From contig NC_065874.1 of assembly GCF_933775445.1 (NCBI RefSeq), forward strand, positions 32,124,501-32,188,500: a DNA stretch of 64,000 nt. The letters are read 5' to 3'. Below are positions 1 through 12,377 of this stretch, one piece after another (position 1 is the first letter of the stretch; each line of letters starts with the position of its first letter). The position numbers and the translations under genes are program-made. This DNA comes from Argentina anserina (Eukaryota; Streptophyta; Magnoliopsida; Rosales; Rosaceae). Under the pieces are notes generated by a model that saw nothing but the letters and a program-made list of their open reading frames with translations, was not told the origin of the DNA and ran no database searches.

Positions 1-1265
1 GGGGGTACTGATCGGGGGTTGTTATGATTGATCTAGATGTGTGTATATTAATTGAGATGCGTCATCCAACGTGGGGGATTGGGAAACGAACAAGATGTGA
101 AGGTGAGAGGTTTTATTTTATGTTTTGGGGTATGAAAAGAGTAGGGAGAGTTTACGTGGAAGTCGGCTAGGTCAATTGTTGCTCGAATGGTGTTTGGTTT
201 TTGTCTTTTTGATGTGCCTCTTTTTCTTGTTTGAAAACCTAATGACATATTGTAGGGGTAAAAGGCAAATTCTTTGGCATCAATTGTTGCCTTGGCCCGA
301 AAGTTGTGAGACGTGAGAAGAAATTAAAGATTTAGAAAATTACTTAATAGTACCTTAATATATTTAAATTAACTAAAAACTCGTTTTTTCATATTTCTTA
401 TATAAATTATGACATAAGTCGAAGCCCAAAAACGAGTGGACAAAAAATGATTAAGCAATTAATGTAAAAATGTCTAAAATACTATTATTTTCGTTAAAAT
501 TAACAACTGTCACTTCCAGATCAAATGAATTTATCTCTTCTCATTTTATAATTTTTTCGGCAAATTTCACTTTTCGGCCAAACCACCGACAATTTGGATG
601 TCATGTACTTTCATTTAAGTATCATATTGTATATGTTTTAAGAAATTTTGAATTTTGCTCACAAAAAAAACACAGTAGTAATTAGTTTCATAATCGACAT
701 TAACAGCTAGATTCATAGTCGATAGTAGCATGTACTTTCTCAGCCGACAATAGCATCTTTCAAGTCGGTAGTAGTAGCTACTTTCATACTTAACAATAGC
801 ATATTGCATAATTAGACAGTAACAATTAGTTTCACAATCGACAATTAATAGCAGTTACTTTCTGAGTCGATAGTAGCAAGTTCACATGTAGATGTGAAAT
901 GTGGTAGTGAGAATGAATTTAAATTCTCTTAAATGTGATGGGCTAAAAATAGGTAAAAAAAAGTAAAATATCATATGACATGTGACAGCTTGTCATTATG
1001 TTGTCTTTATTTATAACTTTTAGTCCTAATTTGCTATATCAAATTAGGAAGTGAGCTTTTTGTAAATCAAATTGTTGTATGGTACTTATTAGTAGTTTGT
1101 TATTAAAGATTTGGCGTACAGTTTCTAGCCTACTTTGTAGTTCGCGCATAATCTTATGTTTGTAATTTAGTTGTTCTTAGTAGGTTAACAGATCATTGTT
1201 TCCAAAAATGATCATACATGGTAATAGCTTGATTATCATAAACAATGACGGTTTAATCTAACTGC
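1..1265. other. Gene-free AT-rich stretch with a degenerate short repeat
   Basis: No convincing gene is visible; the short open frames lack family motifs. Between about 560 and 890 a phrase of the type ACTTTC-TAGTCGACAATAGCAT recurs imperfectly several times (for example near 695, 720, 745, 770 and 860). It looks like a decayed tandem repeat of roughly 25-35 bp units. Confidence 0.4.
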
Positions 1266-1268
1266 TTA

Positions 1269-2104
1269 GGCCATCTCCAACCCACCTAAATTAAGGGCTA
1301 AAAAACTCTCATTCAGCACTATTCATCTCCAACCCCATTAAATTAAGGGCTAAATGGCATTGTTTTAGCCTTTTAAGTGAGTTTTAATTTCATTTGTTTA
1401 TTCAATAGGTCCCCACATCTAATTCTCATTATCAACTACATCTAATTAATTATAACTTTATATTAATATAAATAATTTAAATTTTGATGATTAATACAAT
1501 TAACTTTAATTTTAATAATTAGTACAATCAATTTTAATTTTATTAATTAGTATAAATTTTAATTTTGACGATTAATACAAATAATTTTAATTGATATAAT
1601 TAATTTTAATTTTAATTGGTTAATACAATCAATTTTAATTTTGATGATTTAAATTAGGAATAGATTGAAAAAATAATATATATATTTGAAGAAAATGGTT
1701 TATACAACCTCACTATATATATTTATTTATTTATTTAGTTATTTGACATAAGATGTAAATGAATTCGCAATGTCACTGCTTTATTTCTTTTTATTTTGTT
1801 AAATATATACTATCACGTCAAATATAGTTGAATGATAGAAGTGAGAGTCAATAATAATTTCAATTAAAATATATAATAAAATGTCAGAACTAATTTCTTA
1901 ATTATAAAAAATAACTTATTTAGTTAAAATAAGAATCTAATACGAAACTTAAACATATCATAACAACCTCAAATCTTAAAATATAATTTAAGACTAAAAA
2001 TTTAACCATATGAGTTGGAGACAGTTTGTGTCACATCGATAAATAGTTTAACTTTTCAGAATTACAATTAGCCATGGGGTTATTTTAGCGGGTTGAAGAT
2101 GACC
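1269..2104. mobile_element. PIF/Harbinger (Tourist-like) MITE, 836 bp
   Basis: The left end reads GGCCATCTCCAACCC and the right end GGGTTGAAGATGACC; these are inverted copies with two differences. The element is flanked on both sides by the trinucleotide TTA (1266-1268 and 2105-2107), the target-site duplication typical of PIF/Harbinger elements. The interior is very AT-rich and has no transposase frame, so the copy is non-autonomous. GGCCATCTCCAACCC-type ends are common in plant Tourist-like MITEs. Confidence 0.75.
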
Positions 2105-2468
2105 TTAATATGTTAACAAGTCATTATCTTCATAAATAGGTGTTATTTTGATTTCGAAGACATTTTTGTAAAAGCTTTCTATTTGATTTCCCTTTGGTGG
2201 GAAACAACTACATAAATGTGTGAAAGGAAAACATCTACCAACTACAACAATATGAACAAGATGATGCGGCTAAATTAGGAAAAAACCTCGTAGACACCAC
2301 TCTACGTCTCTACCTAAAGCTGCATCTACGACGCGTTGGCATACCTGTCCAGATTAATTGGGTACATCTGCAAGTTATTGAAGTTACCTAATTCAATGCA
2401 ACATGAATCCACATAACCCATGCAACCAAGCTTTACTGCCTTATCCAAAACCAGTGTATTGTTTTATT

Positions 2469-3520
2469 ATTTGACAAAATTCTAATAATGGTATATGAGG
2501 TTTGAATGACTGAGAATTAAGTGAATATTATTTCTAAATAATTAAAATGGTGTCTGACGTATAAAACCCGACCCAATACCAATGCATACTGTCAACTTCA
2601 ATGCATCTTCCATTTAATATGCAAGGGTAAATTCGTCAACTTCTTTTTTCTGTTATTCCAACATTGCAGACCATTTAAAGGTTAAAGCTTACCTAAGCTA
2701 GATTTCGTTGAAATCCTTTTTGGGAGGCTGTTATGTTTTCCATGCTTAAAGGTTAAAGCTCACTTGAATTAGATTTTGTTTGGCATGTAAACTAACTGTT
2801 ATGGTGGCATTTTTTTTTTATGTTTAGCCTTCTTATGAATTTAGCAAATACCATACTTTTGTGTAACAGCCGGTTGTTTATGATTTTAAAAAAATGTCAA
2901 ATGCCAATTAATGTTTAATATATGTGTGTTCCCAGAATGCTTTTATTTGGTAAATCATGTTCCCAGCTTTTTACTTTGATTTATTTTACACATTTTGTTT
3001 TGGTTTGGTTGCTATATTATGCCCCATAAATGGCTAGTTCAATTGACAAAAAAAGAGATGATGGTTTAGATGATTTATTTCTGCATACATTTCCTTGACA
3101 CTCTAGACTTCTGATCTTTACCTTTACTAATTAAACGTGTATATATAGATGCTGTCTTTATTTGCTGGGTTTAGTATTGCTAATTTAGAGGGGAAAACTA
3201 GAACAGTTTGGAAGGAAAAACAAAGAAACTAATTAGAGTTTCGGAGGGAAATTGGGTCTGCACTATTGTTTGAATGGCAAAAAACTGAAATTAGTGATTT
3301 TAGCCTCGCACATTTGACGAAAGTTGATGAAGTTAACGGTATGTACTGATATTGGGTCGGGTTTTATATGTCATGTACCATTTTGATTGTTTAGAAACAG
3401 TGTTCACTTTAATTCTCAGTCATGCAAAACTCATGTACCATTCTTAAAATGTTACCTTATTATTTCTTTCTTTTTGTAACTCTTTCTTCATATAATATTT
3501 ACTAGAATTTTATCAAAATT
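2469..3520. mobile_element. Foldback/MITE-like element with inverted arms of about 130-190 bp
   Basis: The left arm (about 2469-2600) and the right arm (about 3329-3520) are reverse-complement copies. Shared landmarks are GACTGAGAATTAA, ATAAAACCCGACCCAATA and the GACAAAATTCTA-like outer end. The right arm is longer because of an extra piece near 3450-3490. The centre contains a short direct repeat, TAAAGGTTAAAGCT, at about 2678 and 2748. No transposase frame is visible. The exact termini and target-site duplication could not be fixed, so the superfamily is open. Confidence 0.5.
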
Positions 3521-4214
3521 AGCTTTGAAACGAGGGTGCATCTGGCCTAATATCTTAAATGTTGTATGGGCGTTCTTCTTTTATGAAAGATAAACTTTTT
3601 TAAAGAGTGAAACCTCTAACCTCTTAGAGAATCCGGAGTTTACAGTATTAAAGAGCAAAACTCTCGAAGCTTCCCTCGACACTTCTTTCAATCCAACAAT
3701 TGCCGGAGAGAAATGTCTAAAACTGTCGATAACAACAGTTACGAAGTTGAGCACTCAATGAATATGTTTAAAGCTAATACATTCGAAATGGGAGATCAAA
3801 GATCTAAGACCTCTAACAATCTCCAAGGCGGTTGAATTGAGCCATTGCTTGCATCATTCTCCAATTTTGAGTCGCCTTCCGTTTCAATTCTGTTGATTTT
3901 GAGTCGTCTTCCACTTCAATTCTGTTGAAACCATAGCTCATGAGCTGCAACAATACTTCTTTTTACTTGCTTTGATCTGAGTGAGGTTTTTTTTTACCAG
4001 ACCTCATTTTATCATTTTGGTGCTCAATGTACCCACTATCGATGGATTCTTATAACAAGTGTGATGATTAATGGCCATTAGAACTAAAAGAAAAACAAAC
4101 ATGGCGAGTTGGCGACTAAGAAAATATAAGAACTAGTTATAGGGGGAACCGAGTACACTAACTATTCTAAAAGTGGAGCTTAGGCTCGACAGAGCTCTCA
4201 TCATTTGTTGGCAA
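3521..4214. other. Intergenic, nothing recognised
   Basis: AT-rich sequence downstream of the 3' end of the minus-strand gene at 4215. It includes a local near-duplicate of the phrase TTTGAGTCGYCTTCC at about 3869 and 3899. No open frame with family features is visible. Confidence 0.3.
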
Positions 4215-6241
4215 TCAGAGAGACCAATTAGACCTTAGCATAAGGGCAGTCATTTTGGTATTGCCATCCATTATATGTACAACACCAGGCTTTACACTGA
4301 ATCTCTCACTCAAGTTAAACTTCAAGTAGGATTCGATCTGAAAATGGTCACAGCTATTTGGACCTCCAAGCATCCCATTTAAACTCATTCCCCATCCAAC
4401 TGAATCTTCAGAGTCATCAGACACAGAAACGGCCCATTCTACATGCCTGGGATTTGATTTTTTCATCTCAACCCAACCCCCGATCTTTGTCGTCTCATCA
4501 ACTTCAGATTCTAACATCAGCGCAATGGATCCAGTTGCTGATACGTATCCTTGTGAGTTTTTTCTTAATGGTGGAGCTGATGCTTCAACCATTGTCGAAC
4601 GGGATGCATAGTGTTCCGAAGTGGCTGATGAGACGGAAAGAGCTTTGTGATTGACACATTCACTTGATGATTTGGGCATTTGTTGAAGACCAAGAAGCGA
4701 GAGTTTGGTGTTTCCAGGAAGTTGGCAGACAATTTGCGCAAAAGTGCTAAAGCAGTGCCCACCTAAACCTACTTGCATTCCAAGTCCTGATACAGACTGC
4801 GCCAATGAAGCAACAACTACATTTGCATTTTTCACCGTTATGCCAATTGCACTGCCATTATGCTCATTTAGCAAAGGTGGTCCGAATGACGATCGATCAG
4901 TTAGGCCCTTTCCCTGCCAGGAAAAACAATTTGATTTACTAAAGAGACTGATTGACAAAAGTGACTATACCAGTAACTTTCAAGTTTCAACAAGGAAATA
5001 CACAAGGCCAGAACATGTTTATGTTTGGAGTATCATATTTGGCGCTGAAACAACAGAGTCAACACAATAGAGTGTGCAGCATGCCTCATAATATGGTTGA
5101 CATTACTCGTTAAAAAAAGCAGAGCTTACATGATTGCCACAACAAATTCAAACAATGAGATGTGGTGGCATTGACCAATTCAAACAAAACTAAAAGAGAA
5201 TTGTTTAATTTATTCACCAGTCTCTACTTTTAATCTACTATTTAGTATTAACAGCCTTTATTGTCTTCAAAGCAATTAGACACAATCATCAGGCTAGCAT
5301 CTATCTCATGAACTATGACATTATTGTTATGTTAAATAAGCACCTGAACACACTCCAATATCATCATTAGGAATTCAGGGAGACATCTCTCTCATGAATC
5401 ATGACCTTAATCTTTATGAAATTACCACCTGAACATCATTCAAAAGTCCCTGAGCTGCACACAGTTCTTACCAAATTGAAAACCAACCAATAACACGAAA
5501 ACAATCCATAGTTTCCAGACCACCATTGACATCAATCAATGCAAAAGCAAACAATACCTGATGAGAAGGACTAGTAAGAACCGCAACATCCCTGCACCGA
5601 GATCCCACTGGAATAGCAAGGCAGGACAACCAATTGCTCACATTTGCCGTATAACACACCTTAGCTAGATAAACGGCACTTTCTGAAACATCACAAACAT
5701 CACTCCTGTGCTTCTGCCCGGCCAAAAACTCACACACAAGAGCATCACTCTCCCTCACTGCAGTTTCGAAACTCAACCTACAATCAACTCCAGTTCTAAT
5801 TCCAGCTCTACTAAGAGCCTCACAATTCTGAAGACCCCCATCATCATTACTATGCTTCCACAAGAAACCCCCCAAGAAATCAACCTCTCCCTTCAAATGG
5901 GTGTTGCCTCCTTGAAATGGGTTTCTTTTGGAAGGCCCAAATAAGGCCAGCATTCTCTCAACCTTGTCTTGCCTATCTCTCAATCTCATCAAATCTGAAA
6001 ATGTCTCTCTTTGCAGTCGCTTCAGTATTTCAATCTGAACATCAAAAACATACAAAAAGATTCTAACTTTGAATAAAGCATGCAACTTTTGAAGACCCAT
6101 TACAATTAGAAATCCCAATTTAGAGTATTTAGGGTGAAATTTCGTTACCGGATTCCGGCTAGGTGGAGATTTGGCGCGGCGGTGGATGAGGTTGTCGAAA
6201 AACTCTTGAGTTGATATCATGAAACCTTCAATGGCCTCCAT
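4215..6241 (-). CDS. Plant protein of unknown function, 3 exons, 422 aa
   Basis: I do not recognise the family. Three exons join in frame: 6241-6149, 6034-5558 and 4913-4215. All introns have GT-AG ends and lie in phase 0, giving 422 residues. The N-terminal part (about residues 1-75) is charged and probably helical (LKRLQRETFSDLMRLRDRQDK). The last 230 residues alternate polar and hydrophobic positions, are rich in Gly and Ser, and end in ...LMLRSNWSL. This pattern would suit a beta-rich or barrel-like domain, which is inference only. No signal peptide or clear membrane helix is seen. The start is the first in-frame ATG of exon 1; upstream sequence is GA-rich and UTR-like. It stands alone on this strand. 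Confidence 0.7.
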
Positions 6242-8464
6242 TAGAGAGACGCAGAGGGAGCAAAAGGGTGTGTTTGGATTTCAAAGATGAGATCCGAGAG
6301 CGGCAGAGGTTGATGCTTTCGCTCCCTTTTCTCTGTCTGAGTGTTCTGTGTTTCATTGCTATTTCAATTTCCCGGCCTTAGCGAAACGATGCGTTTTGAA
6401 GGTAAAATTATCTAAACGTCAGCATTTTTTATTCTAACGAATAGCTCCACTATGACATAGATGATGTGTTTTAGTGCAAAATTATCAAAATACATCTTAA
6501 ATTTAATTAAAACTGTCAATTTATATTTTGAATTTGTATTTAAGTTAATTTATCTTCTAAATTTGGTAAAAATTACCGATTTGCACCCATCTATTAAAAT
6601 TAACTGTTTCTATCTAATTTTATGTCACATGCACATGGCAATATTGTCATTTTCTATTTATATTTTTCTTTAAAAAAATAAAAATATTACTTAAAAGGAA
6701 GATTATTTTTTTAATCAAATTATTTATTTACATCTTTTTTCTACATATTTAACCATATTTCGAATTATATATTCAACATACTCACTCATTCAATTATAGT
6801 GCGTTGTGTATATATATTTTTATATGTACACATTTATTTTTTTATTTTATGTGTATTTATTTATATTTTTTAATATTTTTAAACATACCATATTACGTAA
6901 AATAATAAATATATAAATTAATAACGTGTTTTAAAAAAAAACAAAAAAACATAGTAGCAAGTGTTCCTCTTAAGTAATTTTCTTAATTTATTTGTAACGA
7001 CCCTAAAATTTCGAGCTTAAAAAACTCAAAATTTTAAAATCGTTAAGCACAAAATAATCTCAATGAATTCGAAATCATTTTAATGTCACAGCGGATCACC
7101 TCTGAGTTTAAAACATAACTCAGTCAAGCCGATTATTACAAACCAAATGATAATTCAACATATAACAATTGGAATTGTATAATTCTCACAACAACCTCAC
7201 AAATAAAATCACACCAAATCTCACACATAATCCACGATGGAACCTCACTACGACTGGATGCGATCGACTTCGAGTCTTCGGAGTCGTCACTCAATCACCA
7301 CTACTCAACACCTGCGGAAGTATCCCCTACACCATTGAAATTGGTGCACCGGGATTGCAACACAAACCCGGTAAGCTTTACAGCTCGTATGAGTAAAATA
7401 TTAAAATAACTCTCGTCTCATAAAAGACACAACTCCACATCAACACAGTATAAAGAAAATCATGAGAAAACGAGCAACCCATCTGGTTACTCTAATACTT
7501 TCACAAAATGGTAACTAATGAGCGCTGGTACACATCTGTTACCCCTCACTTAGTATACCGCTGATGTTGGGTAACCACCCGCCACCCAACATCCAAAACA
7601 AGCTGAGTACCCATGAGCAGATAACCACCCGTTACCTCCCATGCAGTACTATGGCAGACAGACTAGAGCTCTAACTGTATCGTAACTTTCGCCCGGCCAA
7701 AGGCTAGGTTCCGACTTGCCTCACATGTACAATAATCTCACATCATATTGTACCACACATCACGTCCGAAGACAAATCACAATATTTCACATTTTCCGTG
7801 ATAAAATCACATGTACAATAATCTCACATCATATTGTACGTTTTAAAACTTTCACAATATATCCATAATAAAAATCATAACAGTATATTATATAGTAAAC
7901 TATATATATTCGTATTTATTTACCATTTATACAATATATACATAGTCCACTATATCATATACATGTCATATTTCATAAACACCTGAAAAATTACGTACGA
8001 TAATCTCACATCATATCGTACCATTAAAATCACACATGCACAATTTTTCTGTCACCGAAATGACTATTTTTAATGAATTAATAACAGTATGTAATTTAAT
8101 GAACTATATATATATATGTATTTATTACCATTATACTATATATATACGTAGTCCACTAAGTTATATACATGTTGTAATTCATTAAATAAACACACTTGCA
8201 AAAATGTTGAATCACCACGAGGGTAGATTCGTAATTCAGTGAGATTTTACTCACCTTATCGACTCGAGCGTGATTCCACAATTCCCGATGATATTCCTTT
8301 CCTCGATTTAATGATCACCTTGAACAGATAAGAAAAGAATTTAGAATCGTTTCGTAACCTTTAAATGCCGAAACAGTAATAATCGGTTACTGTTCAGCAA
8401 TTTTCGGTTTTACGAAGTTACTGTTCAGTGGTACTATTCCCAGATACTGTACAAATATGCAATT

Positions 8465-8715
8465 AATACGTATTTCTGTACGTATAAATATTATATACGT
8501 AGTTCTGTACGTATAAATACTATATGCATATTTCTGTACGTATAAATATAAATACGTATTTATGTACGTATAAATATTAATACGTATTTCTATACGTATA
8601 AATATTATATACGTATTTCTGTACGTATAAATATTAATACGTATTTCTGTACATATAAATATTAATACGTATTTATGTACGTATAAATATTAATACGTAT
8701 TCCTGTACGTATACG
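8465..8715. repeat. 28-bp AT-rich tandem repeat inside the solo LTR
   Basis: About nine units approximating TACGTATTTCTGTACGTATA plus AATATTAA follow each other with substitutions. Each unit carries two copies of the self-complementary hexamer TACGTA. Confidence 0.8.
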
Positions 8716-9439
8716 TACGATTTAAATGTAAATACAAATTCAGTAAATAAAATTTACTAAATTACCCTTTTACAAAATTACTTTTTACATTTACTGAAAG
8801 TAATTTATATTTACATTTACCGTAGGTAAAATTTAATTACATTTACCGTAGTAAATAAAAATTACATTTACATTTACCGTACACAGTAAATTACCAAAAT
8901 ACCCTTCTGTCAAAACCGTTCCCACCGCCGCACGTGGCGGCGCGTGGGGCACACGCGCCACCCGTCGGCAAGCGGCGCGTGGGGCTCACTCGCCGAAGCC
9001 ACCCACGGCGCGTGTGACGCCACCGCCGGTCCAAAATCATCCTCCTTCTACCTCCGCCCTTCTCACGGGCTCACGCCGCCCCTAGGCTACTCCACACTCC
9101 AACACGCGCCGCCTCTAGGCGGCGGTGATCCTCCCCTTCTTCCTTCTCCGATCCCTCTCCAAACACACCAACAAATCACCACAACAATCACATAATCATT
9201 CCTAGCATCTATCTCACCTCAATCGATGGTGGGGAACTCGTCTCGAGCTCGGTGGTGGCGAGGTGGATCGGCGCTGCGGCTTGCAGCGACTGTGGCGACG
9301 TCGGGGGTCCTCACGGGGGCGAAGCAAGTGCTGGCAGGCTGGAGGGTGACTGCCTAGGTCCTTGCGACGTCGATAGGCGGGGCGGTGCAGGCCACGGGGA
9401 GCTGGAGGCCGGAGATCGGGGAGAGAGAGTGAAGGTCGG

Positions 9440-9440
9440 G

Positions 9441-9503
<63 letters not shown>
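9440..9503. repeat. (GA)n microsatellite
   Basis: An almost uninterrupted GA/AG dinucleotide run lies inside the solo LTR, just after its GC-rich block. It generates spurious Arg-Glu and Ser-Leu open frames on the two strands. Confidence 0.9.
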
Positions 9504-9506
<3 letters not shown>

Positions 9507-10120
9507 AGAGGGAGGCGGGCTGAAGAGGGGGTTTCCAATTATGGGAACCCTAGCTCTAAATCATTCCTTATATACCCCCTCTCAAAATCGGAAACTAACT
9601 TCCGTCGTTAATAACTTTTACGTACGTCGTCCGATTCGAACGCGTCACATATCTACGCACTCGTATCGACGAGCTCTACAACTTTCGTGAAGGAAGTTTT
9701 CGCAACCGATCGACGAAATAAAAGTCGATATAAACGTTACGGAAATGTAACGTTTTTCAATTTAAACGTTCCGAGAACGTTTCCGTTTCTCGTTTACTAA
9801 CGTCGCAACCAAATACGTTCATTCTAATAAAATTCGAAATTTTATAGAATTCCAAATCAAACTAACATTGTTTAAAATTTAGGGTTATTACATTATTTCA
9901 TTATTAAATATGAATAAATATTTAATGACAATACTGTCACTCAAATACAAGACATGTGACTTAAAATTGGATGGAAAACATTAAATTTAACGGATGAGGT
10001 GCAAATCGGCAATTTTTACCAAATTTATGAGGCAAATTGACTCAAATGCAAGTTCGAGGTATAAACTGACATTTATAACTAAATTTGGGGTGCAAATTGA
10101 CATTTTTGCCGGTATTTTAG

Positions 10121-11428
10121 GGTTTACGAGTTTGATAGGTCAAAAAATGAATTAAAAGCCTGGGAAATTGGATCATGAACTTGTGTGGCTATTCATCCAA
10201 AATGTGCAAAGCCTCAAAGTTGATTAAAACTATGAAAATTGAAATCAGATACTCAAAATTATGACTAGAAAAAGGTATAAAGCATAAACGTTGGCTTTTA
10301 GGCCTACATATTAAGCTTGGATGATCAACCTATATCAAAACTAGATTCTTTACCCACATGACCTTGAAGGGTGGCTACAAAAACATAATCACGTTATTAG
10401 GTTTCCTCATATGATCAAACAAATTTGATTGTCCTAAGTAGTAATAGTTCGGACTAGTTCCACTCCCCCAAGACCCAAAGATCGACTAGCTCTACCAATC
10501 GTTTAGCTATGGACTAGACGATATTTTATCTCCAATCTTCTAAGAAGAGGTAGGTCTTTGTCAGAACACAGAAGAGATCTTTTAAATTGTATTGAATAAA
10601 TCTTATTTGCTTCCAAATTACTAATAATCTGGATTTGCAGCTATTCCCTGAATCAATTTATGATTATCTAACAGATAATAATGAGATCGCATAAAGATAC
10701 ATGATAGAAGAGTTTTGACTTGTTCCTCAAGCTAGGCTGGATATTCCCTATCATATTCTTTCTAATTGTAAGACAACAAAATAAGATCGAGAGGCAAGCT
10801 TGGAAGCCCATCCTGAATTCCTGATAATTAATGCATGCTTGTATATTAATCAAGACAACAAATATTCTTTCTAAATCTTTACACTAATAATAAAAACGAA
10901 GATCTAGTTTGTTTTAATATTATAAGAACTGTAAGGTAATGGCTCCCATGGCGATCCTTGTACATATCCCATTATCGGATATGAATGCATGCATGCATGC
11001 ATATATTTAAGGATTATGGTGAATATTTCCTGGTTTCGTATTGGTGAGTATAGATGCTGACGCATTCAACTACATTTGAATTAGTAACTAATTATAAGAC
11101 AAATTAAATCTACTATGAGCTGGACTAGTGGATTATCATAAATCTCAGAGGATTTTATTTTATTTTTCATAGAAATAAATCTCCCAGGATCAATTTCTGA
11201 AAAGGATTACCACAATGGAAGATCACCAGCCTCTTCCGACGATGATCATATTTGCTCATAATGAAGCAAAAATAATATCATATCACAAACACCAAAAAAT
11301 ACGACAAATTTGATTCCTTGCCTAATTTTAAAATTCTGGTTCGTCTATATATGCTCGGTAATACTTTGCTCTCTGCATTAGAATTCAACCAACTCTCTTC
11401 TTGATTTGGTTTGTTGAGAGATTAGAGA
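10121..11428. other. Intergenic and promoter of the response regulator
   Basis: There is no gene here. A short ATGC tandem run (GCATGCATGCATGCATA) lies near 10986. The last 100 bases hold a TATA-like TATATAT at about 11345 and the presumed 5' UTR of the response regulator starting at 11429. Confidence 0.35.
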
Positions 11429-12377
11429 ATGTCTGCTGTAACAATGGGGTTAAACAGTGATGAAAAGCCACATGTTTTGGCTGTTGATGACAGTGTTTTG
11501 GATCGTAAAATCATCGAGAGGTTACTCACCAATTCTTCATGCAAAGGTATATACTACTATCTTATATATTGATTACACTATCTTCTTCTTTTGTTCATGT
11601 TTGAGTTGCGATTTGCGATTATGGGTCTATCCTTTTTTTTTCCCGAACTGATATATACTGGGTTTGAAAGATTAACTTCAGTAATGATATTTGGCTTCCT
11701 CTATTGCAGTGACAACAGCAGAAAATGCACATGGAGCACTGGAGCTGTTGGGTTTGGCAGATGGGCAACAGAACTTTTCTAACACTGTTAGTGGCAGCTT
11801 CTTCAACTCTGCAAATTTTCTTATCGAAAGTTTTTATCGGTAACGATGGAATTCAAATTTTATGCATTTAACATGATAATCACCGATGGAATTCAAATTT
11901 TCTTATCGGCTCGCAGGTTTCCGGCGTTAACATGATAATCACCGATTACTGCATGCCAGGAATGACAGGATACGAACTACTAAAAAAAATCAAGGTACTG
12001 TAAAATTCATGATAAATCAAGGTACCTCCTAATTAGTGATGTCTTAGCATTTCTCTGACGCTAAAATATTCCCCATTTGAACAGGAATCACCAACAGCGA
12101 AGGAGATACCGGTAGTTGTTGTATCATCTGAGAACGTACAGACTCGGATTGAAAAGTAAGTTACTTGCGATTGAAATACATATCTGTTATGTATACTCTT
12201 CTTTGTACACCAGTTCATTGATCCCTTAATTTTCTTGACATGAACAGGTGTCTTGAGGAAGGAGCTGAAGAGTTCTTGCTGAAGCCTCTTCGACAATCGG
12301 ATGTTAAAAGATTGAAAGGCCATCTAGCGAAGGATGGAAGCCCTGCTGATGAGGAAATGTTCTGTGTGGGAAGATGA
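11429..12377 (+). CDS. Type-A two-component response regulator (ARR-type), 157 aa
   Basis: Five exons join in frame: 11429-11546, 11710-11786, 11917-11994, 12085-12155 and 12248-12377. The product is essentially a lone receiver domain: acidic pair D20-D21 (HVLAVDDS), phospho-acceptor D75 in [15 protein letters not shown]105-S106 in VVVSSENV, and K127 in FLLKPL. No GARP/Myb DNA-binding domain follows, which makes it type A rather than type B. In the plant cytokinin phosphorelay such proteins accept phosphate from AHP proteins and act as negative-feedback regulators, usually induced by cytokinin. The C-terminal tail after the receiver is short (about 25 residues), as in the shorter type-A members. 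Intron 2 holds a partial copy of the start of exon 3. Stand-alone gene; subfamily not assigned. Confidence 0.92.

Larger units (their letters stand above)
6993..9892. mobile_element. Solo LTR, 2.9 kb, with 5-bp target duplication
   Basis: It begins TGTAACGACCCTAAAATTT and ends AAATTTAGGGTTATTACA, so it has TG...CA ends within near-perfect inverted termini. It is bracketed by TTATT on both sides (6988-6992 and 9893-9897). No gag or pol frame and no second LTR is present, so this is a solo LTR left by recombination between LTRs. Inside are a direct repeat of about 200-bp spacing near 7880-8190, a 28-bp satellite (8465-8715), a GC-rich block (8920-9420) and a GA microsatellite. The open frames in the GC-rich block are low-complexity and are not taken as genes. 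Large LTRs of this length are typical of Ty3/Gypsy elements (inference). Confidence 0.8.
6475..10111. mobile_element. Mutator-like long-TIR element split by a solo LTR
   Basis: About 200-240 bp at the left (6475 to about 6715) is the inverted copy of the right end (about 9900-10111). Shared blocks include AAATTTGGTAAAAATT, CCGATTTGCACC and GTCACATG. The outer ends read TGCAAAA... and ...TTTTTGCCG. Flanks GTGTTTTAG (6466-6474) and GTATTTTAG (10112-10120) match at 8 of 9 positions, the duplication length expected of Mutator-like elements. Removing the LTR insertion leaves an element of roughly 730 bp without a coding frame, so it is probably a non-autonomous MULE/MITE. The boundary is uncertain by one base on the right. 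Confidence 0.6.

Noticed and set aside
4358..5070. Plus-strand frames opposite the 4215-6241 gene
   Set aside because: Antisense shadows; the minus strand has spliced continuity and a sensible start and stop.
8944..9611. GC-rich open frames in the solo LTR and their antisense Ser-Leu counterpart
   Set aside because: They translate GC-biased repeat sequence and a GA microsatellite, have no domain, and lie inside a non-coding LTR.
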